The notes: generated by a model not told the origin, from the sequence alone. DNA of 64,000 nt from Pseudoselenomonas ruminis (GCF_008271295.1 NZ_VTOY01000006.1:1-64000), one strand, 5' to 3'; numbered from the stretch's first letter, positions 8,014 through 17,305 are shown. Made by a program: numbers and translations.

Positions 8014-9984
8014 TTATTCGTCTTCGAACAGGATTGCAAACGCCTCGTCTGCCGTTTCTACGGCATGGATTTCCAGCCCAAGATGTTCTTGCGGAATATC
8101 CTTGCTGTTTTCCTTTGGGATAATCAGTGTCTTGATGCCGGCCTGCTTGGCGCCATAGGCTTTTTCAAAGACACCGCCCACCGGGCGCACGCGGCCTTGC
8201 AGGGAAATCTCGCCCGTCACGGCCACGTTCTGCTTGATTTTGCGGCCCGTGACGGCACTCGTGAGCACCGCCAGAATAGCCGTGCCCGCGCTTGGACCGT
8301 CGATGTTTCCGCCGCCAATCACATTGATATGGACGTCGTAGTCATGGATGTCCTTGCCCGTAAGCCGGCGCATAACCGACGCCGCATTGAACACGGAATC
8401 CTTGGCCATCGAGCCGGCCGTCTCATTAAAGCGCACGGTTCCCTTGCCCTTTTCATGCGCCTCAAAGGCCACGGCCTCAATCTCGATTACCGAGCCCAAA
8501 AAGCCCGATACACCAAGCCCGAAGATATGACCGGTCAACGCCTTATCCGAAGCCTTCTTGGTCACGAACTGATAAAGGCGGCTGACCTGCGCCACTTCGT
8601 AGATGTCCGCCTTGCTGATGGATACCGCAGGCCCCTCGCCGCTGGCGATTTTCTCCACGGGCACCTCGTCGGCGGCACCGCATTTTTCCAACGCCAGGCT
8701 GTAGGCATCCGCGAGGATGTTGATGGCCTTGCGGCCTTCAATCGTATACTCGCTGATGAGTTTAGCCACACCGTCGTCCATGGTCACATGGAGCTTGGCG
8801 GCCGCGTTCGTCACGATTTCCTCGATATGGCGCGGCGTCAACGGCTCGAAATAAATCTCGGCACAGCGGGAACGCAGGGCCGGATTGATATGGCCGGCGT
8901 CGCGCGTCGTCGCACCAATCAGCACGAAGTCAGCCGGCGCACCTTCTTCAAACAATTTATGGATATACGGCGGAACCTTCTCATCGGTCGGGTCATAATA
9001 GGCCGATTCGAAGTACGCCCGCTTGTCTTCCAATACCTTTAACAGTTTATTTTGCAGCATCTCATCCATTTCGCCGATTTCGTCGATGAACAGGATACCG
9101 CCATGCGCATCGGTAACCAGACCCGGTTTCGGCTCCGGGATACCACCATCCGCCAGATTGCGCTGGGCGCCCTGATAGATTGGGTCATGAACCGAGCCCA
9201 AAAGCGGGTTGGTCATATCGCGCGGGTCCCAGCGAAGCGTCGTGCCATCGGTTTCAACGAATGGCGCTTCCTCACGGAACGGTGAAGCGGCTTTTTTCTT
9301 AGCGGCTTCGAGTACGAGACGCGCAGCCGTAGTCTTGCCGACGCCCGGCGGGCCATAGAGCAGCAAATGCTGCGGATACGGCGAGCTTAACTTGGCCATC
9401 AGCGATTTTACAGCCCGTTCCTGACCGACAATCTCCGAAAAATCCTGCGGCCGCAAAAGTTCCATGATGGACTGCGTCAGATGTACGGATTCGAGCTTTT
9501 CGAGCTTTTCCCGCTTTTTCCTGTCCTGTGGCGACTCAGCTCCAGGCTTTTCCTCTTTGATTACCTGCTTGCGGATATCGTTGAGGTATTCCTGATGCTC
9601 TTTTTCGAGTTTTTCCGAGACTTTCTTCTCGATGTGGTCCTCGACATTGCGGCGGGCCACCAAATCGGCCGTCCGCTCGGACAATTGCTCCATGACTTTC
9701 GAGAGTTCTTCTTCTTTTGGTGCTGGCGAAATCAGCGGGTCCTCTTCGAGGATTCGCTGCAGGGCCAGCACCCGGTCACAGCGGTCATCGGAGCGCATAA
9801 GCTGCAAAGCCTTCATCTTGCCGGCTTTGATGACGAGCTTTTCCGTTCCCATCACATCGACCAGCACGGCATAGAGCGCATCGATTTCCCGGTCAATGGG
9901 CTGTTGTTCCTGACGAACAGGAGCAGGCATAGCCTGCTCCTCGTTTTTCTTGAATTTGCGAAATAGGTTCTTAAAAAAATTCAT
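8014..9984 (-). CDS. Lon-family ATP-dependent protease (LonB/LonC-like)
   Basis: This 656-aa AAA+ serine protease lacks the canonical Lon substrate-binding N-domain. In its place is a charged, coiled-coil-prone region (about 1-165, rich in Glu and Lys, such as EKKVSEKLEKEHQEYL). The ATPase domain follows with Walker A GPPGVGKTT, Walker B ILFIDEIGEM and an arginine-rich ALRSRCAEIYF segment. The C-terminal protease domain has the catalytic Ser in GGNIDGPSAGTA and Lys in EKAYGAKQAG. I see no membrane span, unlike classical Bacillus LonB. It sits between rplI (six bases away) and dnaB, so it is probably co-transcribed and may act in quality control. Confidence 0.9.
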   Translation of the reverse strand: MNFFKNLFRKFKKNEEQAMPAPVRQEQQPIDREIDALYAVLVDVMGTEKLVIKAGKMKALQLMRSDDRCDRVLALQRILEEDPLISPAPKEEELSKVMEQLSERTADLVARRNVEDHIEKKVSEKLEKEHQEYLNDIRKQVIKEEKPGAESPQDRKKREKLEKLESVHLTQSIMELLRPQDFSEIVGQERAVKSLMAKLSSPYPQHLLLYGPPGVGKTTAARLVLEAAKKKAASPFREEAPFVETDGTTLRWDPRDMTNPLLGSVHDPIYQGAQRNLADGGIPEPKPGLVTDAHGGILFIDEIGEMDEMLQNKLLKVLEDKRAYFESAYYDPTDEKVPPYIHKLFEEGAPADFVLIGATTRDAGHINPALRSRCAEIYFEPLTPRHIEEIVTNAAAKLHVTMDDGVAKLISEYTIEGRKAINILADAYSLALEKCGAADEVPVEKIASGEGPAVSISKADIYEVAQVSRLYQFVTKKASDKALTGHIFGLGVSGFLGSVIEIEAVAFEAHEKGKGTVRFNETAGSMAKDSVFNAASVMRRLTGKDIHDYDVHINVIGGGNIDGPSAGTAILAVLTSAVTGRKIKQNVAVTGEISLQGRVRPVGGVFEKAYGAKQAGIKTLIIPKENSKDIPQEHLGLEIHAVETADEAFAILFEDE

Positions 9985-9989
9985 AGCAA

Positions 9990-10433
9990 TCAGCCAGCGA
10001 CCACATTAATCTTGATTTTGCTCGTAATGGACGGATGAACCTTTATAACGGCCTCATAAACACCTTCGCCCGTCACTTCACCCTGAATGGCGATTTTGCG
10101 CTTGTCGATATCAATATTCGACTTCTTGAGGGCTGCGGCAACATCTTTGCCCGTTACCGAACCGAAGAGCTTGCCGCCTTCACCGATTTTGACCGGAATC
10201 GTTACGGAAACCTTCTCCAGCTGAGCAGCCATGAGTTTTGCCTCATCAGTTGCCATTGCGTCTTTGCGGGCTTTGGAGCCGGCCTGCGCCTTTGCTACAT
10301 TCATATTTTCAGCCGTTGCCAGCACTGCTGCTTTTTTCGGCAGCAGGAAATTGCGGCCATAGCCTTCCGATACCTCGACGATATCGCCTTTTTTACCCAG
10401 TTTTTTAACGTCCTGCTGAAGTATTACTTTCAT
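9990..10433 (-). CDS. rplI: 50S ribosomal protein L9
   Basis: The 147-aa protein starts MKVILQQDVKKLGKKGDIVEVSEGYGRNFLLP, the standard L9 N-terminal domain that binds 23S rRNA, followed by the long connecting helix and the C-terminal domain. A GTG/ATG cluster offers an earlier start at 10442, but ATG at 10433 has the proper distance to AGGAG and matches the family. The reading frame overlaps the end of gdpP by 29 bases, which indicates translational coupling in the same operon. Confidence 0.97.
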   Translation of the reverse strand: MKVILQQDVKKLGKKGDIVEVSEGYGRNFLLPKKAAVLATAENMNVAKAQAGSKARKDAMATDEAKLMAAQLEKVSVTIPVKIGEGGKLFGSVTGKDVAAALKKSNIDIDKRKIAIQGEVTGEGVYEAVIKVHPSITSKIKINVVAG

Positions 10434-12414
10434 CTTGATCATTCTCCTCTATATATTTCTTGCTGATTTCAATTACCTTGGCCTTGATTTCCTCGATGTC
10501 GCCATCTTTGACCTGCGCACCGGCCACGTTCTGATGACCGCCGCCGCCAAAGGCTTCCATGATGACCTGAACATTCATGTCACCCGTAGAACGGGCACTG
10601 ATTCCCACCGTGTTGCCCGGCAGGCGGAACACGACGATACTCATACGCACATTTTCAATGCGCAGCAGCGAGTCGGCCGCCTGAGCAGCAATGACCTGAA
10701 TGTTGTTGAGCTCCTCCGGAATACAGGAGACAATGAGGCCGCCCTCATAGAGCTCCGACCGCGCCTTGGTGCGGGCCAGTGCCACCGTCGTATCGTAATC
10801 CGAACGGAACAGATGACGGACCATGACCGGGTCAGCGCCACTGCGGCGAAGGTAAGCCGCCGCATCAAAGGTGCGCACGCCAGTCTGGACGGCAAAGTTC
10901 TTCGTATCCACCACAATGCCGGAATAAAGTGCCGTTGCATCAAGGCGGGAAAGCATCAAATCATCGCTGAAGTACATCAAAAGCTCGGTCACCAGCTCAC
11001 TGGTGGAGCTGGCCGCCGGCTCGATATAGACGAGCAGCGGATTTTTGATAAAGTGTTCGCTACGGCGATGATGGTCGATGACGACTACCTGCGGAATGCG
11101 TTCCAACAGCGACGAATCGGCCACCAGATGCGGGATATGCGTGTCGACCACAATGAGCACCGGATTGAGCGCCGTCATCGTCGTGAGGTCGTCGGCACGC
11201 ACGAAGATTCCCTCGTACTCCTCCTTGCCCTGCAGCAAATCGGCAAATTTGTCAATGCCTTCATTCATCTCCGACAGCACGATATGAACCGGCTTTTCCA
11301 GCTGACGCGCCATTTTGGCCATACCCATGGCCGCACCAAAGCAGTCGAAGTCCTCATTATGATGTCCCATGATGAAAACTTCATCGGCCCCTTCCATGAT
11401 TTCACGGATGGCATGCGCAACGACGCGGGCTTTGACGCGGGTGTGCTTCTCGACGGCCTTGGTCCGGCCGCCAAAGAACTGCGTCTTGCCACCGATATCC
11501 ACGGCAACCTGGTCGCCGCCGCGGCCCAGTGCCAGATCGAGGCCGGCCTGAGCCTGGGCCCCGAGTTCGGCCATCGTCTGATTGTCGGCTACTGCCACGC
11601 CCATCGAAAGCGTTACCGGCAGGCGGTTGCTGCTCTGCAGCTGGCGGACCTTATCGAGAACATCAAAGCGTTCGCTGATGGCAAGGTCCAAGCCCTCACG
11701 GCTCAGAACCACCAGATAAAGATCATCCGAAACGCGGCGCATAAAGCCGCCGAGATTCTTCATCCACTTGTCGAGTGCCTGGTTGACCGCCAGCAGCAGC
11801 GCCGTGCGCTCGGCTTCGGTCTGCCCCTGCATGACCTCATCGTAGTTATCAATCTGGATATAGACCAGGACCGTGCGGCTCTGCTGATACGTAGACCGCA
11901 GCGTTTCATGCGTCGTGACATCCTGCACATAAAGCGACATCAGCTGCGGCTGATGCGGTGCCATCTTCACGGGACGATAACGGACCTGATAGTATTTATC
12001 CTCATGGGCAAAGACGTACTCGCCTTCCTGGCCCCAAATCGGGGTAATGATGATCCCCGGCCAGATATCCTTGATATCGGTATCCATTTCCGGCTGGCTG
12101 CCCACATACTGGGCAACGCGGGAATTGGTCCACTGGATGCGCCCATCCTCGGTCACAATCAGAACAGCCTGCGGCAGTTCTTCCACCGCATAATTGACCA
12201 TTTCCTTGATATTCTGCACGACGTTGCGGCAATAGCGGTCAAACCGCTTGGAACGGTCTGCACAGCGCTCTCTTGCAAACGAAGCAAGGGAAAGCCACAC
12301 CACGCCCGCAATCGCGGCAATGTAACGGTTATAATAGGATAGAACGCCAATCAGCACCAGCATAATCAGCAGATGAATGGTCAAATCAATCCAAGCTGAA
12401 AGATTTCGCGGCAT
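10405..12414 (-). CDS. gdpP: Cyclic-di-AMP phosphodiesterase
   Basis: This 669-aa membrane protein hydrolyses c-di-AMP to pApA. Two N-terminal membrane segments (about 10-45) are followed by a PAS domain (about 75-165), a degenerate GGDEF domain (about 175-300, no intact GGDEF motif) and a DHH-DHHA1 phosphoesterase module. Metal-binding motifs are GHHNEDFDCFG, VVDTH, VIDHHRRSE and the terminal GGGGHQNVAGA. All key DHH/DHHA1 residues look intact, so the enzyme should be active. It lies between yybS and rplI as in Bacillus, where the homologue is YybT. Confidence 0.95.
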   Translation of the reverse strand: MPRNLSAWIDLTIHLLIMLVLIGVLSYYNRYIAAIAGVVWLSLASFARERCADRSKRFDRYCRNVVQNIKEMVNYAVEELPQAVLIVTEDGRIQWTNSRVAQYVGSQPEMDTDIKDIWPGIIITPIWGQEGEYVFAHEDKYYQVRYRPVKMAPHQPQLMSLYVQDVTTHETLRSTYQQSRTVLVYIQIDNYDEVMQGQTEAERTALLLAVNQALDKWMKNLGGFMRRVSDDLYLVVLSREGLDLAISERFDVLDKVRQLQSSNRLPVTLSMGVAVADNQTMAELGAQAQAGLDLALGRGGDQVAVDIGGKTQFFGGRTKAVEKHTRVKARVVAHAIREIMEGADEVFIMGHHNEDFDCFGAAMGMAKMARQLEKPVHIVLSEMNEGIDKFADLLQGKEEYEGIFVRADDLTTMTALNPVLIVVDTHIPHLVADSSLLERIPQVVVIDHHRRSEHFIKNPLLVYIEPAASSTSELVTELLMYFSDDLMLSRLDATALYSGIVVDTKNFAVQTGVRTFDAAAYLRRSGADPVMVRHLFRSDYDTTVALARTKARSELYEGGLIVSCIPEELNNIQVIAAQAADSLLRIENVRMSIVVFRLPGNTVGISARSTGDMNVQVIMEAFGGGGHQNVAGAQVKDGDIEEIKAKVIEISKKYIEENDQDESNTSAGR

Positions 12415-12425
12415 TACGCCTCACC

Positions 12426-13388
12426 TCATTTCTCACCTCGCGCCGCAAACCGGCGGCGATAGTCAAAAATCATGTCAAAAAGCCCGGTCAAGGCTACCAG
12501 CTGCGTCAAAAAACCGCTGGTAATAATCAAAACGATAATAATAATCCGGGCTGCGGTTGCCAGCTTATAATGCCGCATAACACAATGGGTAAGTGACAAG
12601 CCCTGGATGAGTCCGGCAAAAATTGCCACCATATTGGCATTGATGGATAGCTGGTAAAGCGGCTGGATATCCCGCGTTCCGCCCCAGTAAATGCCAACCA
12701 GCGCAAAACCGAAGAGATAAAGGAAGAAGGACGGCAGCCGCCACTCGGCAAAAGGCGGAAGTGCCTCAGCAGCTTCGCCGAGCCGGCGAAGGATCCGCGT
12801 GCCCAGTAAAAATCCGACCGCGGTGTCGATAAGTCCCATCATCAGGACGATCAGCGGCATCAAAAGCGGCAGCAGCATCATGGCTTCATCGATTTCCTGA
12901 CGGCTCTTCGCCAGTGCCGCCTCGTTCATGCCCATATCTTCATACATATGGAAAACCGCATCAAAAGACGCTCTTACCGTATCCACTTCCAGGTTCAGCG
13001 GATTGACCGCCGTCACGGCAAATATCAGCGCAAGGGCAGCCAGTTTTCCAGCCAGCGAGGCTAAAAAAGCAGTGCCAAATACCTTTGCTCCCGGCCATCT
13101 TTTGCGGAAGCCCAGACCTAAAATAAGACCTGTCGGCGCAAAGGCAATCACCATGCGCAAAGACATCAGCGGTTCAATCAGCAGCGCCATGATAACGCCC
13201 GATACCAATACTGCCATAATACCCCAGCGAATGCCATGCCGGACTACGAGAACGAGGATTGGCAATGCCCAGATAAGTGCCGCTGCCATCCCCAGCACCG
13301 GCAAATAAACAGCAAGTACAGCCAGGACCACAGTCAGCGCTGCCAAAAGGCCGCTTTCTGTCATCGGGGTGATTCTATGTTGCGTCAT
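12426..13388 (-). CDS. DUF2232 (YybS-like) integral membrane protein
   Basis: The 320-aa protein has about eight hydrophobic segments spread along its length and ends with charged YRRRFAARGEK. Family assignment to DUF2232/YybS is by hydropathy pattern, size and conserved position immediately upstream of gdpP and rplI. The function is unknown; in its relatives the pairing with GdpP suggests a membrane role linked to c-di-AMP signalling, but that is inference. The start has AAAGGATG upstream. It is the first gene of the cluster. Confidence 0.8.
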   Translation of the reverse strand: MTQHRITPMTESGLLAALTVVLAVLAVYLPVLGMAAALIWALPILVLVVRHGIRWGIMAVLVSGVIMALLIEPLMSLRMVIAFAPTGLILGLGFRKRWPGAKVFGTAFLASLAGKLAALALIFAVTAVNPLNLEVDTVRASFDAVFHMYEDMGMNEAALAKSRQEIDEAMMLLPLLMPLIVLMMGLIDTAVGFLLGTRILRRLGEAAEALPPFAEWRLPSFFLYLFGFALVGIYWGGTRDIQPLYQLSINANMVAIFAGLIQGLSLTHCVMRHYKLATAARIIIIVLIITSGFLTQLVALTGLFDMIFDYRRRFAARGEK

Positions 13389-13444
13389 ATTGTCATCCTT
13401 TCTCAGGGAATTTTTTACAAAACGCCCTTAGTAAACCAATCTCC

Positions 13445-13473
13445 ATTATAGCAGAAAAGAAACATGATGTCTT
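13445..13473 (-). promoter_or_regulatory. Promoter of the yybS-gdpP-rplI-lon-dnaB cluster
   Basis: On the minus strand a consensus TATAAT (13445-13450) lies 17 bases downstream of AAGACA (13468-13473). It is the only good -10 between the pgm terminator and the yybS start. Confidence 0.5.
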
Positions 13474-13490
13474 GAAAGCAGGTACTAATA

Positions 13491-13527
13491 AAAAACTCCG
13501 GCCGCCACCTGCATGGTGACGGCCAGA
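13491..13527 (-). terminator. Terminator of the phosphohexomutase gene
   Basis: The GGCCG-C-CACC/GGTG-A-CGGCC hairpin has loop TGCAT. On the minus strand it is followed by a run of T (complement of AAAAAAC at 13490-13497). Confidence 0.8.
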
Positions 13528-13540
13528 GCCAATCATTTCT

Positions 13541-15049
13541 TTATTTAGCAAATACGCTAAGGTCGAGACTGTTAAAGCCTTCCAGCAGTTCTTCCACCTG
13601 AACGGCGATTTCCTTTACGCCGCCCTCCTGGCTGCTCTCAACATTGAGCGGCATATTGGGGTCATGCAGGGACATGCGCAGCAGTGCCCAGCCATTTGGG
13701 AATACCAGCCGCACGCCTTCATAGGACGGCTTAGCGATTTTGATGCCTTTCGCCGTGGCCCGTTCCTCAACCGTCTTCAAGACGCCATTGCCATAGGCGC
13801 GGAAGTCTTCTTCGCCCTTGATTTTGATGCGGAATTCCTGACTCTCCTGCGGAGCACCAAGGTTCTTGACGAGGTCCGACAGTTTGCGGCCTGCGGCTTT
13901 CGCCTTGGCAGCCGCCACGAGCAGTTTAACCGCCAGATACGCACCATCATCCAGATAATAGTTTTCGGACAGGGCACCATGACCAGAGGTCTCGATAGCC
14001 AGCGGAGAAACCACACCGGCATTGTTCTGGCGGATGCACTCATCGATGACGTTTTTATACCCGCGCATATAGCGGAGATGTTTGAGGCCCAGGTCCTTTT
14101 CCAAAAACTCGGTCAGCTCATCGCTCGTTACCGAATCCGTAATAATCGTGCTGCCCGGATAATCCGGTGCCAAAATTGCCGCCATCATGCCGATGAGCTC
14201 GTTGCGGCTGATTTCCTTGCCGTTTTTGAGTACAGCACTCATGCGGTCAACGTCCGTATCAAAAATCAGGCCGAGGTCCGCGCGGTTGTCGAGAACCGCC
14301 TGACGGATGGCTGCCATAGCCTGCTTATTCTCCGGATTCGGGATGTGATTCGGGAAATGTCCATCCGGCTCGAGGAAAGCACTGCCCGTAGTATCTGCCC
14401 CAAGGCGTCCGAGCACCTGCGTCGCAAAGAAACCGCCCGCACCATTGCCGGCATCAACGACAATATGCATCCCCTTGAGCGGTTCATTGGCCCCGCCCAG
14501 GGCTTCACGGATTTTCTTGCGCAGGTGATGGCTGTAACGTTCCATGAGGTTATAGCGCTGAGCCTTGGAACGCTCACCTTCCATAACCGGATAGCGGGAG
14601 GCATTCTGCAAAATCGTGATGATGTCCTCATGCTCGACACCGCCGTCTTTGGTGAAGAATTTCATGCCATTGCGGTTATAGGGAAGATGGCTGGCCGTTA
14701 TCATGATGGAACCATCCATCTGGGTTTCCGGGAATACCGTCGACATGAACATAGCCGGCGTTGACGCCATGCTGCAGTCAACGGTAACGACACCATGAGC
14801 CGTCAGCGCCTTCAACACCTCGCGCTTGAGATCATGACCCGTAAGGCGCGAGTCACGGCCAACGGCTATGCGCAAATCCTTCTTGGCTTTGCCCGTGCGC
14901 TCGGCCAGGAATTCAACAAAGCCCGACGTTATGACATTGGCCGCATCAGTGGTCAGGTTCACCGGTTCATCGGCAACGCCCTCCATAGCGACACCGCGAA
15001 CATCGCTGCCATTGGCAAGTTTCATCAGGTTTTTCTCTGGGATAATCAT
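13541..15049 (-). CDS. Phosphomannomutase/phosphoglucomutase, variant subfamily
   Basis: This 502-aa alpha-D-phosphohexomutase interconverts hexose 1- and 6-phosphates for polysaccharide precursors. The phosphoserine loop reads ITASHLPYNRNG where most family members have TASHNP. The metal-binding loop reads FDTDVDR in place of DGDADR; the three Asp residues are kept. The sugar-binding ETSGHGA and a C-terminal phosphate-binding region (around NVESSQEGG) are present. ATG at 15049 (GAGGGGG upstream) is better than the TTG one codon earlier. It is monocistronic, between the yybS promoter and repeat R2. The ASHLPY signature marks an uncommon branch, so substrate preference is uncertain. Confidence 0.88.
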   Translation of the reverse strand: MIIPEKNLMKLANGSDVRGVAMEGVADEPVNLTTDAANVITSGFVEFLAERTGKAKKDLRIAVGRDSRLTGHDLKREVLKALTAHGVVTVDCSMASTPAMFMSTVFPETQMDGSIMITASHLPYNRNGMKFFTKDGGVEHEDIITILQNASRYPVMEGERSKAQRYNLMERYSHHLRKKIREALGGANEPLKGMHIVVDAGNGAGGFFATQVLGRLGADTTGSAFLEPDGHFPNHIPNPENKQAMAAIRQAVLDNRADLGLIFDTDVDRMSAVLKNGKEISRNELIGMMAAILAPDYPGSTIITDSVTSDELTEFLEKDLGLKHLRYMRGYKNVIDECIRQNNAGVVSPLAIETSGHGALSENYYLDDGAYLAVKLLVAAAKAKAAGRKLSDLVKNLGAPQESQEFRIKIKGEEDFRAYGNGVLKTVEERATAKGIKIAKPSYEGVRLVFPNGWALLRMSLHDPNMPLNVESSQEGGVKEIAVQVEELLEGFNSLDLSVFAK

Positions 15050-15170
15050 CAAAATGCCCCCTCAGCAATTAATCAAGATAGAATACCTATCATCGTTACT
15101 ATCTATGATAATATGTATTCCATATGAATTGCAAATTTTCCTGTTATTTTAATTTTTCTCCAGAAACAAA

Positions 15171-15876
15171 AATTGCAGTTTGTGGGTTAGAGAGGGGGGA
15201 GTTCGATACAACTCTTCGGCGGCGAGGGACACAGTACCAACGCTCCGCCGGTGACAACCCGCTACAAGAAATTTTTGCCTTTTAATTAAGAGTTGGAAAA
15301 CAGTTAAACGCGCTTCGCTTGAACGAAACTGCTTTTCCAACGAGAACGCCGGCAAAAATTTCTTGCTCAACGCGGAACGTCAAGGCTTCACTTATGGTAC
15401 TGTGTCCCCCGCCGCCTGGGATAGTGCCGACACGAAGCTGCCTTCCCCTCTGGGGGGCAACGAAGTTGCGGATGTCCGGTGGCATCCCCGAGAGGTGGGC
15501 GCGAAGCGCTCGGATGAGGTCATTCTGTATAACTATTGACTAAATTAATAACTAAAGTTGCTACCTCATCCGCCCCTAACGGGGCACCTTCCCCAGAGGG
15601 GAAGGCAAAAGTTCGTGTCTGTTCCATCCTCAGCCGCCGCTAGGGACAGTGCCATAAACGAAGCTTTGATGTTTTCCGTTAAGAACGAAATTTTTATCCT
15701 CCCCCTTCGTCGGAAAAATTCTACCGTCCAAGCGAAGCGCGTTTTGGATTTTTCCGATGCTTAATTTAGGATAAAAATTTCGTTTAGGAAAACATCTTGG
15801 CGTAGTGTTGGCACTGTCCCTAGCGGCGGCGAAGAGCTGCTTCGAACCCAGCCACACTCCCCCACAAACTGCAATT
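15171..15876. repeat. Foldback cloverleaf repeat R2
   Basis: This 706-bp element is a direct copy of R1 with the same terminal repeats, three foldback arms and the same inner loops (CGCGCTTCGCTT). Differences from R1 tend to keep pairing. The termini read AATTGCAGTTTGT and ACAAACTGCAATT where R1 has AATTACAG and CTGTAAATT. The outer stem of the left arm is perfect here (ACACAGTACC with GGTACTGTGT) but broken in R1. It fills the space between the phosphohexomutase and the gmhA-like gene; no real gene is inside. Confidence 0.9.
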
Positions 15877-15888
15877 TTTCTATGCAAA

Positions 15889-15918
15889 AGGCCTGCCAAC
15901 GTTTGCGTCAGCAGGCCC
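15889..15918 (-). terminator. Terminator of the gmhA-like gene
   Basis: AGGCCTGC (15889-15896) pairs with GCAGGCC (15911-15917) plus internal CAACG/CGT pairs. On the minus strand it ends in TTTTGC. Confidence 0.7.
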
Positions 15919-15928
15919 TAAGATTCAT

Positions 15929-16585
15929 TTATTCGCCGAAGAATTCGTTTTCAGCCGCGATGCAGAGCATGTGGTATACCGGCAGGTGAAGTTCCTGAAT
16001 ACGGAACGTTTCATCATCCGGAACGCAGATGCATACATCGGCGAGATTGCGGCTCTTGATTTTGCCGCCCGACTTGCCCGTAAGAGCCACGGTCTTAACA
16101 CCTTTTACCTTGGCCATCTGCAGGGCATAGATGACATTCGTGCTGTTGCCAGAGGTCGAGATTGCCACGAGGACGTCACCCGCATCACCCATGCCGAGAA
16201 GCTGCTGGGCAAACGAGAGGTCCGGGGCCTGGTCATTGGCGAACGCCGTATTGAGTGCCACCTGATTGACCATCGACATTGCCGGAAGCGCTCCCTGCAA
16301 ATTCTCCATAAAGTAATCAGCCTCATCGGGGCAGACTTCGCGCATCTTGGCCTCCATATCGCTTCCCAGTTTGCGCGGCAGCAAAAAGCCCTTCATGAGC
16401 TCGCCGACAATGTGCTCTGCATCGGAAGCACTGCCGCCATTGCCGCAGGCAATGAGTTTGTGGCCAGCGCGATAGCTGTCACAAATCACCTCTACGGCTG
16501 CCAGTAAATCCTTCTCACATACGGAAAGTGCCGGATAGCGGCGGATGAGTTCCGTTACTGCCTGTTTTGTCGATTCCTTAATCAA
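15929..16585 (-). CDS. gmhA: SIS-domain phosphosugar isomerase (GmhA-like)
   Basis: The 218-aa protein is a single SIS domain. ACGNGGSASDAEHIVGELMKGF and VAISTSGNSTNVIYAL are the phosphate-binding and catalytic stretches of sedoheptulose-7-phosphate isomerase, the first step of ADP-heptose synthesis for lipopolysaccharide. It is some 20 residues longer than typical GmhA, the extra length lying around 70-105. The start is TTG at 16585, with AGGAG nine bases upstream; no ATG is available. The nearby phosphohexomutase fits envelope sugar synthesis, although repeat R2 separates the two genes. Exact substrate is inferred from motifs. Confidence 0.8.
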   Translation of the reverse strand: MIKESTKQAVTELIRRYPALSVCEKDLLAAVEVICDSYRAGHKLIACGNGGSASDAEHIVGELMKGFLLPRKLGSDMEAKMREVCPDEADYFMENLQGALPAMSMVNQVALNTAFANDQAPDLSFAQQLLGMGDAGDVLVAISTSGNSTNVIYALQMAKVKGVKTVALTGKSGGKIKSRNLADVCICVPDDETFRIQELHLPVYHMLCIAAENEFFGE

Positions 16586-16600
16586 TTTTCCTAACTCCTT

Positions 16601-17281
16601 TTAACGATTGCGGTATTTATCCGCTGTGCTTTTTGCCTCATAGCCAGCTTCCGGCCCACGGATATCATGGATTTCCATGCGCTCTGCCGGCGCCTTCGGC
16701 GTTACATCCTTTATGTCCTGACGCATATTGAGATCACGCATGCCGGAACGGTAGACATTCGGCTCGTTTTTGCGGCCGCGGAATTTATTCCAAAGCCATT
16801 TCAAAATCATGATGACCGCCAGGAACATGACAACGTTCATCACGAGTCCCAAAATATCCCCGAGCAGGCCGCCGCCCATTCCCAGCATCTGCGAAAGCAG
16901 GTGGCCGAGCATCATGCCGCCAGCCAGCAGGCCGATATTGCGCATGATACTGCCCCAGCGGCTGCCGCTCTGCGTGTTGTTTTTGGCAGCCGTATTGCTC
17001 TTGCTGTTTGCCGCCGGTGCCGTTTTCTCCAGCTCCTTGGCATTCTTGGACGGTTTATAACTTTCGCCATTGCCCGATACCGACTTGCTGTTGCTCGACG
17101 GCGTCGAAGCCTTCGGGGCCGATGCCTTCGGCGCGGACTTAGCACCGCCGCCGACTTTGGCTCCGCCCTTGGCCGCATAGGCAACCGATGCCTGGTCAAA
17201 GGTCACGGCCGTAACAACGGGGACGGCCGTTGCCACCATCAAGCCGGCCATAACGGCCGCTGCCATTTTCTTCATCTTCAT
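16601..17281 (-). CDS. Exported membrane-anchored protein of unknown function
   Basis: The 226-aa protein starts with a signal peptide (MKMKKMAAAVMAGLMVATAVPVV, probable cleavage after AYA near 36). A low-complexity Gly/Lys/Ser/Ala/Pro segment follows (about 38-105). Next come two adjacent hydrophobic stretches (about 110-160, GLLAGGMMLGHLLSQMLG and VVMFLAVIMILKWLW) and a charged tail. The layout resembles TIM44-like or glycine-rich envelope proteins, but I cannot assign a family. It lies on the same strand between gmhA and two small genes, so it may belong to an envelope cluster. Confidence 0.75.
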   Translation of the reverse strand: MKMKKMAAAVMAGLMVATAVPVVTAVTFDQASVAYAAKGGAKVGGGAKSAPKASAPKASTPSSNSKSVSGNGESYKPSKNAKELEKTAPAANSKSNTAAKNNTQSGSRWGSIMRNIGLLAGGMMLGHLLSQMLGMGGGLLGDILGLVMNVVMFLAVIMILKWLWNKFRGRKNEPNVYRSGMRDLNMRQDIKDVTPKAPAERMEIHDIRGPEAGYEAKSTADKYRNR

Positions 17282-17305
17282 AGTAAAAGCTCTCCTTTTC
17301 CTGCT

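Noticed and set aside
10435-12342. A 635-aa open frame antisense to gdpP
   Set aside because: It mirrors the intact gdpP gene and shows no domain or start signal of its own.
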